Source of the DNA: CAVSUR01 sp052143655
Lineage (GTDB): Bacteria; Actinomycetota; Actinomycetes; Streptosporangiales; Streptosporangiaceae
DNA length: 21,688 nucleotides
Assembly: GCA_052143655.1 (NCBI GenBank)
Contig: JBKQSL010000456.1
Location: forward strand, 1-21,688
Reading direction: 5' to 3'
The notes beneath the pieces were generated by a model. That model was given only the letters and a program-made list of their open reading frames with translations, was not told where the DNA came from and ran no database searches. A program made the translations under genes and the position numbers. Shown here piece by piece: positions 14,812 through 21,688 of this stretch; positions within the stretch are counted from its first letter, which is position 1, and each line of letters starts with the position of its first letter.

Positions 14812-15444
14812 ATGACGGCGTCAACGCCGCCTTACGGCGAAGACCAGCGGTGCAGGCCGAGGGTTGATGCCCGCCAGCTGTGGTCCGGCGGGGTGGCGAC
14901 AGCCGTCGTGGCCGGTCTCATCGCGCTAGTCGGCGTGTTCGTCTGCCGCTGGCTGATTAAGATCCCGCTGCTCGCGCCGAAGGCCGACGGGGCCTACGGA
15001 AACGTGCACACCACCGACTTCGTGCTCGCGGCGGCCTTCGCCGCGCTGGTGGCGACGGCACTGGCGCACTTGCTGCTGCTGTCCACGCCTCGCCCGATGA
15101 CCTTTTTCGGGTGGATCGTCGCGCTCGTCACGCTGGCGGCCGTGCTGTTCCCGTTCAGCACGACCGCACCGCTGGAGGCCAAGGCGGCCACCGCCGTGGT
15201 CGAGCTGGTGATCGGGATCGCGATCGGTACCCTGATCAGCGGGGTGGCGGCCCGGGCCGTCCGGCCGCGCGGGCCGGCTGTGCCCTCCGGGCGGTACCCG
15301 CCGCAGGCGCCGGAGGTGCGGTACTGGGCGCTGCCGCCGGACCCGTCCCGGGACCGGTATGGCTCCGGGCCGCCTACCCTGCCCGAGGATCAGTACCGGG
15401 TCGTTCCGCCAGACTCGCCGGAAGGCCCCGGCTCCGGCCGCTGA
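14812..15444 (+). CDS. DUF6069-like four-helix membrane protein
   Basis: A 210-residue protein with four TM helices at about 28-50, 68-92, 98-115 and 126-148. The sequence LWSGGVATAVVAGLIALVGV, the LLAPKADGAYGN loop and the TPRPMTFFGWIVALVT segment match the actinobacterial DUF6069 family as I remember it. No biochemical role is known. Residues 150-210 form a Pro/Tyr/Arg-rich tail on the inside. The start is ATG at 14812 with AGGTGA 7 nt upstream. It diverges from the peptidase and converges on the small membrane protein ending at 15506. Confidence 0.8.
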   Translation: MTASTPPYGEDQRCRPRVDARQLWSGGVATAVVAGLIALVGVFVCRWLIKIPLLAPKADGAYGNVHTTDFVLAAAFAALVATALAHLLLLSTPRPMTFFGWIVALVTLAAVLFPFSTTAPLEAKAATAVVELVIGIAIGTLISGVAARAVRPRGPAVPSGRYPPQAPEVRYWALPPDPSRDRYGSGPPTLPEDQYRVVPPDSPEGPGSGR

Positions 15445-15446
15445 CC

Positions 15447-15491
15447 GTCCCGGAGTCGGCTGTCCCGGAGCCGGCTGTCCCGGAGCCGGCG
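15447..15491. repeat. 15-bp tandem repeat x3 in convergent intergenic region
   Basis: Units GTCCCGGAGTCGGCT, GTCCCGGAGCCGGCT and GTCCCGGAGCCGGCG are adjacent. CCGGCTCCGG at 15428-15437, at the end of the DUF6069-like gene, is the exact reverse complement of CCGGAGCCGG in repeats 2 and 3. Alternative 10-bp hairpins can therefore form, suggesting a bidirectional terminator. Confidence 0.6.
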
Positions 15492-15505
15492 GCGGTTGCG
15501 GCGCC

Positions 15506-15766
15506 TCAGCCGAGCCACAGCAGCCGGGCCAGCACGATGATGGCGACCAGCGCGACCGCGACGGCGGCCTTGAGCACGAGGCCGCGCTCGTTGCGCACGG
15601 CCAGCCGGATCTCGTCCTCGAACTCCGGCAGCCGGGCCAGTGCGGGGCTGGTTTCGCCGCGGACCGCAAGCTCGGCGTCGCGCGGCGAGGTCAGGCTGGT
15701 GAGAGAGAAATCGGGCTCGGCCGGGCGGACGGGCAATTCGCGCCCCGCCGCGCCCTGGCTGGTCAC
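15506..15766 (-). CDS. Small tail-anchored membrane protein, function unknown
   Basis: An 86-residue protein starting at GTG 15766, whose first bases overlap the stop of the preceding small gene (GTGA). Residues 1-60 are hydrophilic with acidic patches (ARLPEFEDEIRLAVRNE at 44-60). One TM helix (about 64-84) ends at the C-terminus, so the bulk should face the cytosol. The same frame remains open far upstream, but that stretch is a shadow of its neighbours. No RBS is seen, so translation probably depends on coupling to the gene before it. It is the last member of the kinase/deacetylase/ligase run. Confidence 0.65.
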   Translation of the reverse strand: MTSQGAAGRELPVRPAEPDFSLTSLTSPRDAELAVRGETSPALARLPEFEDEIRLAVRNERGLVLKAAVAVALVAIIVLARLLWLG

Positions 15767-15957
15767 GCGGGGAGTGCCATCTTCCCGGTCTTCTCGGTCA
15801 CTTTGCCGAGGTAGGCCACTCCCATTGAGGCGGATAGCCAGACGAACATGAACAGCGTCAGCCCGTGCCGGCAGGGGGCGGTCAGCCGGACCCCGGCCAG
15901 GCTGACCGCCGCGTGCAGCAGCCACCGCAGCGGCCCGGGGGCGGTAGCTGCGACCAT
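15763..15957 (-). CDS. Small hydrophobic membrane protein, apparently frameshifted near its start
   Basis: The ORF from ATG 15957 gives 64 residues with hydrophobic segments (about 9-22 and 33-48) and a basic C-terminus (GKVTEKTGKM). No RBS precedes this ATG, and the same frame upstream continues the protein-like sequence LLFPGIVNLAI with G/C-ending codons, without any start codon before a stop at 16035. One frame away, a GTG at 16036 has AGGTGG 4 nt upstream and overlaps the ATP-grasp stop as GTGA. It encodes SELLSFTAALLAR, then turns into an Arg/Pro-rich shadow. Joining the two by a +1 shift near 15996 gives one coherent membrane protein of about 90 residues. I do not recognise the family. 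Confidence 0.55.
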   Translation of the reverse strand: MVAATAPGPLRWLLHAAVSLAGVRLTAPCRHGLTLFMFVWLSASMGVAYLGKVTEKTGKMALPA

Positions 15958-16032
15958 GATCGCCAGGTTGACGATGCCGGGGAACAGCAGGCCTGCGCGC
16001 CAGCAGCGCCGCGGTGAATGACAGCAGTTCGC

Positions 16033-17040
16033 TCACGCAGCCACCTGGCGGACGTCGCTGAGCTCGATGAACTGCTCCTCGAGGTAGCGGACCATAGCGA
16101 TCTCCCGGAAATCGGGCTGCTGGCCGAGGTCCTGGCCGCGCAGCGCGGACAGCGCCAGCCGCGGCATGTCGATGCCGCTGGCGATGGTGAGCGGCAGGGA
16201 GCCGGGAGCCCGCGGGTTCACCTCCAGCAGCGCCAGCCGGCCGGAGATATCCCGGCGGCACTGCACATTCGCGATGAAGTGCACGCCGACCGCGTCGGCC
16301 ACCGCCCGGCCGAAGGCGATCAGCTCGGGATCGCCGATGGTCTGCCCGGCCACCGAGATGCCGGAGTCCACCTTGGCGCGCAGCCGCGGCACCGCGGCGA
16401 CCACCTGCCCGTCCCGGCCGCCGAGCACGTCGATCGAGTATTCCTCACCGGGCAGGAACTCCTGCACGAGCAGGTCGGCCGACGGCGGCATGGCGCTGAC
16501 CGCGGCCGCGGACCTGACCAGCGAGATGCCTGCTGAGCCGCTCCCGGTCCGCGGCTTTACGATCACCGGATAGCGCCACGAGCCGGGGTCCAGCTCCCCG
16601 GTCAGGCACGCGGTCCTGGGTACCCGCACGGTTTGGGCGCAGTGCCGGGCCAGGGCGAGCATGTCCAGCGTCAGCTCCAGGCACCGGGCTGGCGCCAGCA
16701 TCAGCTGCACGCCCGCCGCCGCGTACTCGTCGCGGGCCGCGGCCAGCGGCCGCAGCTCAGCGTCCACAGTGGGCACGACCACGTCGATGGCGAGCGTCCG
16801 GCACCGCTCCAGCAGCACGGCTGTGAACTCGCGGTCGCGGCCGGCTGGCAGCAGGGTGCGGTACTCCGGCGGCACCAGGTACAGCCCGGCCGCCCAGCGG
16901 TCCATGTCGGCGGCGATCAGGCGGACCGCTGGGTCGGCCTGCAGCGACCGCATGACGGCGATCGCCGCCGGGCCGCCGGCGCCGGTGACCAGGACGCGCA
17001 GGCTGCGCGCGGTCCGGGCCGGGAAGTCACGTGGTGGCAT
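16033..17040 (-). CDS. ATP-grasp family carboxylate-amine/thiol ligase
   Basis: A 335-residue ATP-grasp enzyme, CarB/PylC-like. The N-terminal pre-ATP-grasp fold starts with LRVLVTGAGGPAAIAVMRSL (14-33) and has VVPTVDAEL at 88-96. The ATP-grasp domain shows YPVIVKPRTGSGSAGI (157-172, Lys162), QEFLPGEEYSIDV (193-205) and the magnesium site LLEVNPRAPGS (271-281, Glu273 and Asn275). Such enzymes activate a carboxylate as acyl phosphate and join it to an amine or similar nucleophile. The ATG at 17040 has GAGAGGA 5 nt upstream and overlaps the deacetylase gene by 14 nt, so the two are probably translated together. A natural hypothesis is that the ligase acylates the amine freed by the deacetylase. 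No substrate can be read from sequence. Confidence 0.88.
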   Translation of the reverse strand: MPPRDFPARTARSLRVLVTGAGGPAAIAVMRSLQADPAVRLIAADMDRWAAGLYLVPPEYRTLLPAGRDREFTAVLLERCRTLAIDVVVPTVDAELRPLAAARDEYAAAGVQLMLAPARCLELTLDMLALARHCAQTVRVPRTACLTGELDPGSWRYPVIVKPRTGSGSAGISLVRSAAAVSAMPPSADLLVQEFLPGEEYSIDVLGGRDGQVVAAVPRLRAKVDSGISVAGQTIGDPELIAFGRAVADAVGVHFIANVQCRRDISGRLALLEVNPRAPGSLPLTIASGIDMPRLALSALRGQDLGQQPDFREIAMVRYLEEQFIELSDVRQVAA

Positions 17041-18172
17041 GGGAGTCCTCTCGCTGGCCGGCCCCGGACCGGGCGGGCCGCACGGCCGCCCCGGCGGGCG
17101 GCTCGGCGTCGGCCATCACGTCCGCCCGGTCCCTGATCACCTCGAACGCCTCCGCATAGCGGCCCTCGCCGAACCTGGACCAGTACCGGGCGGTGGCCTG
17201 GATCAGGTCAGGCTCGAGGTAGTCGCAGATCTCGGTCTGCGACGAGAAGGCCTCGATCGCGGACATCTTCTGCGTCATGCACGAGTCGATGGTGACGAAC
17301 CGGGTCGGCGCGAACTCGACCGTCGCCGACGGCGACTGGAAGCAGTACACCCGGCCGATCTGCCGGGCCGCCACCATCGCCGCCCGGTGCACGTTGCGGT
17401 GGTCCTGGTGCACGTCGCGCAGCGAGTGGGTGTAGATCATGGTCGGCTGCACGTCGGCGATGACCTCGCTGAGCAGGCTGATCGTCGGGTCGCCCGCGCG
17501 GATCCGGGTGTCCTCCAGGTCCCGCAGGTGCAAGGTGGCGCCCAGGATCTCGGCGGCGCGCCGGGACTCGCCGACCCGCTCGCCCGCCGGGCCGCCGCGC
17601 GCGCCCCGGCTCATCGTGAGGATGGCGACCTCATGGCCGCGCCCGCGGTGGGCTGCCAGGGTGCCGCCGACGCCGATCTCCACGTCGTCGGGGTGCGCGC
17701 CGATGGCCAGCACCACCTCCCGGCCGGCCGCCCGGGCGGCCCGGCCCTTGGCGATGAGCTCGCGCGCGGTCGCGACCAGCCGGTCCGGCTGCAGCGGCTT
17801 CTCGAGGAACTCATCGGCGCGGTTGCGCAGCGCGCTGACCGCGTTGCCCACGGCGACGTGGGCCGTGACGACCGCGACGGGCAGGTCCGGCGCCACCAGG
17901 CGCAGCCCTTCGAGCAGCTCAAGGCCGGACATCCCCGGCATCTCGACATCGGTGAGGACCAGGTCCCAGTCCTGCGCGGTCGCCTCGCGCAATGCCGCGG
18001 CCGGGTCGGCGAGGTGCGTGACCTCGAATCCGCCCCACCGGGCGAGCACGTGTACGGTGAACCGGGCCGCCTGGGGGTCGTCTTCCACCACCAGGATGCG
18101 GCCCGGTGGCTGTGCCTGATCGTCTTCTGCCATGCTGCCAGGCTCGCGGACGTGAGTAGCATGTCCGTTCAC
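17027..18172 (-). CDS. Receiver domain-PIG-L deacetylase fusion
   Basis: The 381-residue protein joins a CheY-like receiver domain (about 24-142) to a PIG-L/LmbE-type N-deacetylase (about 152-345). The receiver has the acid pair Asp31-Asp32, phosphoacceptor Asp75 in LVLTDVEMPG, Thr103 and Lys125 in EKPL. The deacetylase has the zinc motif AHPDD (159-163) followed by EIGVGGT, and the second metal/active-site motif DVHQDH (253-258). PIG-L enzymes remove acetyl groups from GlcNAc-type amines, as in mycothiol and GPI biosynthesis. Here phosphorylation may switch catalysis. The GTG at 18172 is the longest start; an ATG at 18133, before the receiver domain, is equally possible, and neither has a good RBS. 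It follows the OmpR-type regulator by 27 nt and overlaps the ATP-grasp gene by 14 nt. Confidence 0.92.
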   Translation of the reverse strand: MNGHATHVREPGSMAEDDQAQPPGRILVVEDDPQAARFTVHVLARWGGFEVTHLADPAAALREATAQDWDLVLTDVEMPGMSGLELLEGLRLVAPDLPVAVVTAHVAVGNAVSALRNRADEFLEKPLQPDRLVATARELIAKGRAARAAGREVVLAIGAHPDDVEIGVGGTLAAHRGRGHEVAILTMSRGARGGPAGERVGESRRAAEILGATLHLRDLEDTRIRAGDPTISLLSEVIADVQPTMIYTHSLRDVHQDHRNVHRAAMVAARQIGRVYCFQSPSATVEFAPTRFVTIDSCMTQKMSAIEAFSSQTEICDYLEPDLIQATARYWSRFGEGRYAEAFEVIRDRADVMADAEPPAGAAVRPARSGAGQREDSHATT

Positions 18173-18199
18173 AACAGGTAGCAGGTTAGTTGCAACAAG

Positions 18200-18958
18200 T
18201 CATAACTGGGAGTCAGGTGCCGGCCTGCGCGCTGCTGCCGGGCCGGCTGCGGGCTGGTCGCCGCCGGCCGCACCGCGGTCGGGCACGTACCGGTAGCCGA
18301 AGCCCCGTACCGCCTCGATCGGATGGTCGTCGCCGTCGGCCGGGCCGAGCTTGCGGCGCAGCCGCATCACCGCGAACTTGACCCGCTCGGGCCCGGTCTG
18401 CAGCGGATCCCGCCAGGCGCTCTCCAGCAGCTGGCCTGCCGACAGGACCTGGCCCGGGTGCCGCACCAGGAACGTGAGGAGCCGGAACTCGGTCGGCGTG
18501 AGGGTCACCGGCGCCCCCTGCACCAAGACCTCGCGGGCGGCGAACCGGACTTCCAGCCGCGCGTCGGCATACACCTCCGCGGTCGCCTCCGGCGCAGCGC
18601 ACCGGCGCAGCAGCGCCTCCACCCTGGCCAGCAGCTCGGCGGTGCCGAACGGCTTGGTGAGGTAGTCGTCGGCCCCGGCGCGCAGCCCGCGCACCTTCTC
18701 GGTCTCGCGGCCGTGCGCGGTGAGCAGCAGCACCGGGACCTCGCTGATGTCGCGGATCCGCTCCAGCACGGTCCAGCCGTCGAGTTCCGGCAGCCCGACG
18801 TCGAGCAGCACGCAGGCGGGCCGCTCGGCGTGGAAGGCCCGCAGGCCCTGACGGCCGGTGTCCGCGCCGACCACCTCATAGCCGCCGCGCCGCAGCACCT
18901 CCCGGACGGCGAGCGCGATATCCGGGTCGTCCTCGATCAGCAGGATGCGCGCGGTCAT
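18200..18958 (-). CDS. OmpR/PhoB-family response regulator
   Basis: A 252-residue regulator. The receiver domain (3-118) has Asp10-Asp11, phosphoacceptor Asp53 in CVLLDVGLPELDG, Thr80 and Lys102 in TKPFG. The winged-helix DNA-binding domain (about 128-226) has LTPTEFRLLTFLVRHPGQVLS (153-173), the helix VKFAVMRLRRKL (193-204) and the ending VRGFGYRYV (217-225). A disordered Ala/Pro tail (227-252) follows. The ATG at 18958 overlaps the kinase stop codon as ATGA, so the two are translationally coupled and form a cognate pair. Its binding sites are unknown. Confidence 0.95.
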   Translation of the reverse strand: MTARILLIEDDPDIALAVREVLRRGGYEVVGADTGRQGLRAFHAERPACVLLDVGLPELDGWTVLERIRDISEVPVLLLTAHGRETEKVRGLRAGADDYLTKPFGTAELLARVEALLRRCAAPEATAEVYADARLEVRFAAREVLVQGAPVTLTPTEFRLLTFLVRHPGQVLSAGQLLESAWRDPLQTGPERVKFAVMRLRRKLGPADGDDHPIEAVRGFGYRYVPDRGAAGGDQPAAGPAAARRPAPDSQL

Positions 18959-20247
18959 GACCGGATCGGCAGGAAGACGCGGAACGTGGTGCCCTCGCCC
19001 AGCGTGCTGCTCGCCTCGACGCGGCCGCCGTGCAGCTCGGCGATGGTCTTGACTACCGACAGGCCGAGCCCGGTCCCGGGAGTGGCCGCTCCGTGCACGT
19101 TGGACGCACGGAAGAAGCGGTCGAACAGCCGGTCCAGGTCGGCGGGCGGGACTCCGATCCCGGAGTCGGCCACCTCGATCATCCAGTATTCGCCGTCGCA
19201 TACCGCGCTGGCTCGCACCAGGCCGCCGTCGGGCGTGAATTTCACCGCGTTAGTGATGAGGTTGTCGACGAGCTGCGCCAGCCGGTGCCGGTCGGCGGGC
19301 AGCATCGGCCCGTCCTGCGCGTTGACCTCGAGCCGGATCGCGCCCTCGGCCGAGGCGGCGGATGCGGCCAGGGCCGCCTCCTGCACCACCTCGGGCACCG
19401 ACACCGGGGCCAGCTCCAGCGTGATCGCTCCGGCTTCGAGCCGGCTCAGCAGCAGCAGGTCGCCGACCAGCCGGGTCACCCGGCCGGCGTTGCGCTGGAT
19501 GATGTCCAGGAACACCATGGTGTCCGCGCCCAGGTCCTCCTCCTCGCCCCGGATCAGCTCGACGAACGCGACGACGGACGTCAGCGGCGTCCGCAGCTCA
19601 TGCGAGACCGTGGCGAGGAACTGCGTCTTCAGGTCGGCCAGTTCCTGCAGGTGGCTGTTCTGGTCGGCCAGCTGCAGCCGGGCCCGCTCGGCGAGCTTCC
19701 GGTCCTTGGTCTCCTCCGCCAGCCGCCGCTGCTGCCGGGCCTCAGCCTCGCGATAAGCCGACACGTCAGCCATGGCCAGCAGGAACGTCGTCGGCTGACC
19801 GTCACCCGCCGGCACGGCCACGGCGGTCACGTGCACCCCGTGCTGGCGGTCGTCCGCCAGCGCCAGCTGGCAGTCGAGTTCCAGGTCGCCCTGGTCGGCG
19901 GCCAGCTGGGCCCAGGCCTGCTCGGCCTGCGGCGCGTCGCCGGGATGCACCGCGGCGGTCCAGGGCGCGCTCAGCGCGTCGGCCGCGCGCATTCCGGTCA
20001 GCTCGCACCAGCGCTGGTTCACGAACGTGCACAGCCCCTGCTGATCCGCCTGCGCCAGGGCCACCGGCGCCAGCTGCGCCACCATGCCCCAGCGGGTTTC
20101 CGCGCGAGCCTGCGCGCCCGCCGCGCGGGCAGGACTTCCCGGCACCCTCTCCGCTGGCTCACTGGTCCGGCGATGTGCCCCGGCCGCCCGGTCCTGTGCC
20201 CGCGCCGGGCGGGCCGACGGGGCCGCCTTGACTCCAGATCCCCCCAT
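18955..20247 (-). CDS. Soluble PAS-containing sensor histidine kinase
   Basis: A 430-residue kinase without any membrane segment, so the signal is cytosolic. A disordered, Ala/Arg-rich start (1-50) is followed by a PAS domain (about 55-166), a coiled-coil linker (about 166-206), HisKA with His216 in TVSHELRTPLTS, and the HATPase_c domain (about 315-428). The ATPase has the N-box DNLITNAVKF (328-337), G1 DSGIG (361-365), F-box DRFFRAS and G2 GTGLGLS (391-397). All residues needed for autophosphorylation are present. The ATG at 20247 is preceded by GAGG with a 3-nt spacer. It heads the run that includes its regulator and the receiver-deacetylase, and likely phosphorylates one or both. No ligand-binding residues of the PAS domain can be assigned. 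Confidence 0.93.
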   Translation of the reverse strand: MGGSGVKAAPSARPARAQDRAAGAHRRTSEPAERVPGSPARAAGAQARAETRWGMVAQLAPVALAQADQQGLCTFVNQRWCELTGMRAADALSAPWTAAVHPGDAPQAEQAWAQLAADQGDLELDCQLALADDRQHGVHVTAVAVPAGDGQPTTFLLAMADVSAYREAEARQQRRLAEETKDRKLAERARLQLADQNSHLQELADLKTQFLATVSHELRTPLTSVVAFVELIRGEEEDLGADTMVFLDIIQRNAGRVTRLVGDLLLLSRLEAGAITLELAPVSVPEVVQEAALAASAASAEGAIRLEVNAQDGPMLPADRHRLAQLVDNLITNAVKFTPDGGLVRASAVCDGEYWMIEVADSGIGVPPADLDRLFDRFFRASNVHGAATPGTGLGLSVVKTIAELHGGRVEASSTLGEGTTFRVFLPIRS

Positions 20248-20296
20248 GAGCCTCGTGGTCTCCTGCCCCCGTGACCTTGCGGTCGGTGCCGGCCGC

Positions 20297-20360
20297 GGGA
20301 CGGTCCGGCCCCGGCCCGTGCAGCTCTGGCCGGGCGTCCGGCGGCGTGCCGGACCGTCCC
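20297..20360. promoter_or_regulatory. Long two-part hairpin in the kinase leader
   Basis: GGGACGGTCCGGC (20297-20309) and GCCGGACCGTCCC (20348-20360) are a perfect 13-bp inverted repeat. Inside the 38-nt loop, CCCGGCC (20310-20316) pairs with GGCCGGG (20328-20334). The structure begins about 50 nt upstream of the kinase start and would be in its leader if transcription starts near 20380. Confidence 0.6.
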
Positions 20361-20385
20361 TCCTGACATGCGGTTCTTACCCAGC

Positions 20386-20391
20386 GTTATA
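20386..20391 (-). promoter_or_regulatory. Possible -10 element for the kinase operon
   Basis: The minus strand reads TATAAC, five of six matches to the consensus, in an otherwise GC-rich 243-nt gap between the transporter and the kinase. No good -35 box is found at the right distance. It would give a leader of about 130 nt that includes the long hairpin. Confidence 0.35.
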
Positions 20392-20490
20392 GGAGATCAC
20401 CCAGAGTCCTTCGATGTCGCGCCTATCCGCTGGCACCGACTGTAACGAGGCGGCCTGCTATCGCCCGGCCCGGCGGCAGCCGCAGGCAGG

Positions 20491-21687
20491 TCAGCCGCGG
20501 CGCGGCTGCGCGGACCCCGTTCGGCGCAGCAGCGCCACCAGCGTGCCCAGGCACGCGCCAGCCAGCAGCAGGTAGGGCACCAGGTCGGCGGTCACCTGCG
20601 CGATCGCGCCGCTGGCGATGGCGGCGAAGCCCTGTCCCGCAGCCCAGGCCAGGTTGCCGAAACCGAACGCGATGCCCTGGTTCAGCCCCAGCCGGTGCGC
20701 GCCGGCGCTGAACAGGGCCGTGGCAGGCGCGAACAGTGTGCCGAATGAGGGCAGGCCGATAATCAGCAGCCCGGCCAGCGCCGGCGCCGGCGCGAGCAGG
20801 GGCGCGAGCACGCTGACGACGGCGCCGGCGGCCAGGCTGACCCGTACCGGGCTGAGCGGGCCGTGCCGGTCGGCGAGGCGGCCGGCCAGCGGCGAGAGGC
20901 CGGCCTCGATTGCCGCGGCCGCCAGGAACGTCCCGCCGATGACCGTCGCGGTGGCGCCCAGCCGGCCCAGCCGCAGCGGGGCCAGCACGTCGATCACGCC
21001 GAAGGCCAGCCCGGCGAGGGTGGTGAGCCACAGGCCGGCACGGAACGGCTGGTCGCGCAGTGCCGGCCAGGCGGCCCGCAGCCGCTGCGGCGGCGCGGCG
21101 TCCGGCGCGGGAAGGAAGAAGGCGGCCGCCGCGAGCGCGGCGCCTGCCACGGCGGCGCCGGTGAACGCCGGCCCGGTGCCGACCCGGTCGGCGACCGCGC
21201 CCACCACCGGGCCGAACAGCGCCCCGCCGACCGCGGCGCCTATGGCCAGGCCCAGCATCTCGCCGCGCCGCTCCGGGGGCCCGGCGGTGGCCAGCCACGC
21301 CAGGCCCGCGGCCCAGGTGCATGCGCCAGCCAGGCCCTCCACGAACCGGGCGGCATCCAGCAGCAGGACCCCGGTGGCGAAGCCGAAGGCCAGGGTGGAG
21401 ATGCTCATCAGGGTCAGGCCGAGCAGCACGACGCGCCGGTCGCCCAGCCGGGCGGTCAGCAGCCCGGCGGGCAGCGCGCCCACCAGGGTGCCCAGCGGGT
21501 ATGCGGCGACCAGTACTCCCGCCCCGGCCTTGGTCAGCCCGGCGAACTGCACGTAATGCGGCAGCAGCGGAGTCAGGGCGGTGAAGAACATGGTGTCGAC
21601 GAGCACCAGGCCGGATACGAACACCAGCAGGGCGGTGACTGGCCGGGTCAGCCGCGCCCCGGCCGGGCGCCGGGTTCCTCGCAGCAT
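20491..21687 (-). CDS. MFS transporter (start at window edge)
   Basis: A 398-residue major facilitator with about twelve TM helices. The conserved loop between helices 2 and 3 is recognisable as GLLTARLGDRRVVLLG (74-89), and a second copy appears as GRLADRHGP in the C-terminal half. This layout fits proton-driven drug or metabolite efflux permeases. The substrate is not predictable. The first ATG in the window is at 21687, one base from the edge, so the true start may lie further upstream. It runs in the same direction as the kinase operon but is separated by 243 nt with its own promoter-like and hairpin signals, so it is probably a separate transcript. Confidence 0.85.
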   Translation of the reverse strand: MLRGTRRPAGARLTRPVTALLVFVSGLVLVDTMFFTALTPLLPHYVQFAGLTKAGAGVLVAAYPLGTLVGALPAGLLTARLGDRRVVLLGLTLMSISTLAFGFATGVLLLDAARFVEGLAGACTWAAGLAWLATAGPPERRGEMLGLAIGAAVGGALFGPVVGAVADRVGTGPAFTGAAVAGAALAAAAFFLPAPDAAPPQRLRAAWPALRDQPFRAGLWLTTLAGLAFGVIDVLAPLRLGRLGATATVIGGTFLAAAAIEAGLSPLAGRLADRHGPLSPVRVSLAAGAVVSVLAPLLAPAPALAGLLIIGLPSFGTLFAPATALFSAGAHRLGLNQGIAFGFGNLAWAAGQGFAAIASGAIAQVTADLVPYLLLAGACLGTLVALLRRTGSAQPRRG

Positions 21688-21688
21688 C

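Noticed and set aside
15506..16261. 251-codon minus-strand ORF as one protein
   Set aside because: Its first part overlaps the ATP-grasp gene and its middle is out of the coding frame. Only the last 86 codons look like a real protein.
16661..18181. 506-codon plus-strand open frame
   Set aside because: Antisense shadow of the receiver-deacetylase and ATP-grasp genes, which have clear motifs and overlaps.
17041..18958. The receiver-deacetylase as a frameshift fusion of two genes
   Set aside because: The linker region reads continuously in one frame with normal codon use, and no internal stop or RBS is seen before the deacetylase part.
18323..20274. Long plus-strand open frames opposite kinase and regulator
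   Set aside because: No domain is recognisable, and the minus strand carries complete kinase and regulator motifs.

Overview
The window is very GC-rich, with genes using almost only G- or C-ending codons and frequent GTG starts. The protein set (a DUF6069-type membrane protein, two apolipoprotein N-acyltransferases, an Ig-like/YkuD L,D-transpeptidase lipoprotein, a sedolisin-type peptidase) points to a high-GC Gram-positive actinomycete. I cannot name the genus. I see no tRNA, rRNA, transposase, integrase or CRISPR array, so this looks like chromosome rather than a mobile island.

Left part (1-4572): a glycoside hydrolase (GH63/MGH1-like, minus strand, cut by the window edge) diverges from a SpoU/TrmH-type RNA methyltransferase, followed by a class C beta-lactamase-like serine hydrolase. 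A DedA membrane protein converges on the hydrolase. The leader between the divergent pair holds three consecutive palindromes. The last is a perfect 24-bp palindrome that contains the methyltransferase ribosome binding site.

Envelope module (4699-9565, minus strand): two different full-length apolipoprotein N-acyltransferases, then an L,D-transpeptidase with a lipobox. The acyltransferases complete lipoprotein maturation and the transpeptidase is a likely client. The longer acyltransferase has a low-complexity N-terminus built from two 15-bp repeat arrays. Divergent from it is a single-pass protein with an outer Pro/Ser/Thr-rich stalk and a C-terminal cysteine pair.

Middle (10823-15444): an EamA/DMT exporter with a G-quadruplex-like run in its leader, a seryl-tRNA synthetase that has lost its N-terminal tRNA-binding arm, a sedolisin (S53) peptidase, and a four-helix DUF6069-like protein.

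Right part (15506-20247, minus strand): a compact co-directional run. It encodes a soluble PAS histidine kinase, an OmpR-type regulator (ATGA overlap), a receiver domain fused to a PIG-L deacetylase, an ATP-grasp ligase (14-nt overlap), and two small membrane proteins joined by GTGA overlaps. One of these small genes carries an apparent single-base frameshift. I consider this the best candidate for an undescribed system: a two-component pathway that may directly phosphorylate a deacetylase coupled to a ligase. An MFS transporter lies upstream at the right edge.
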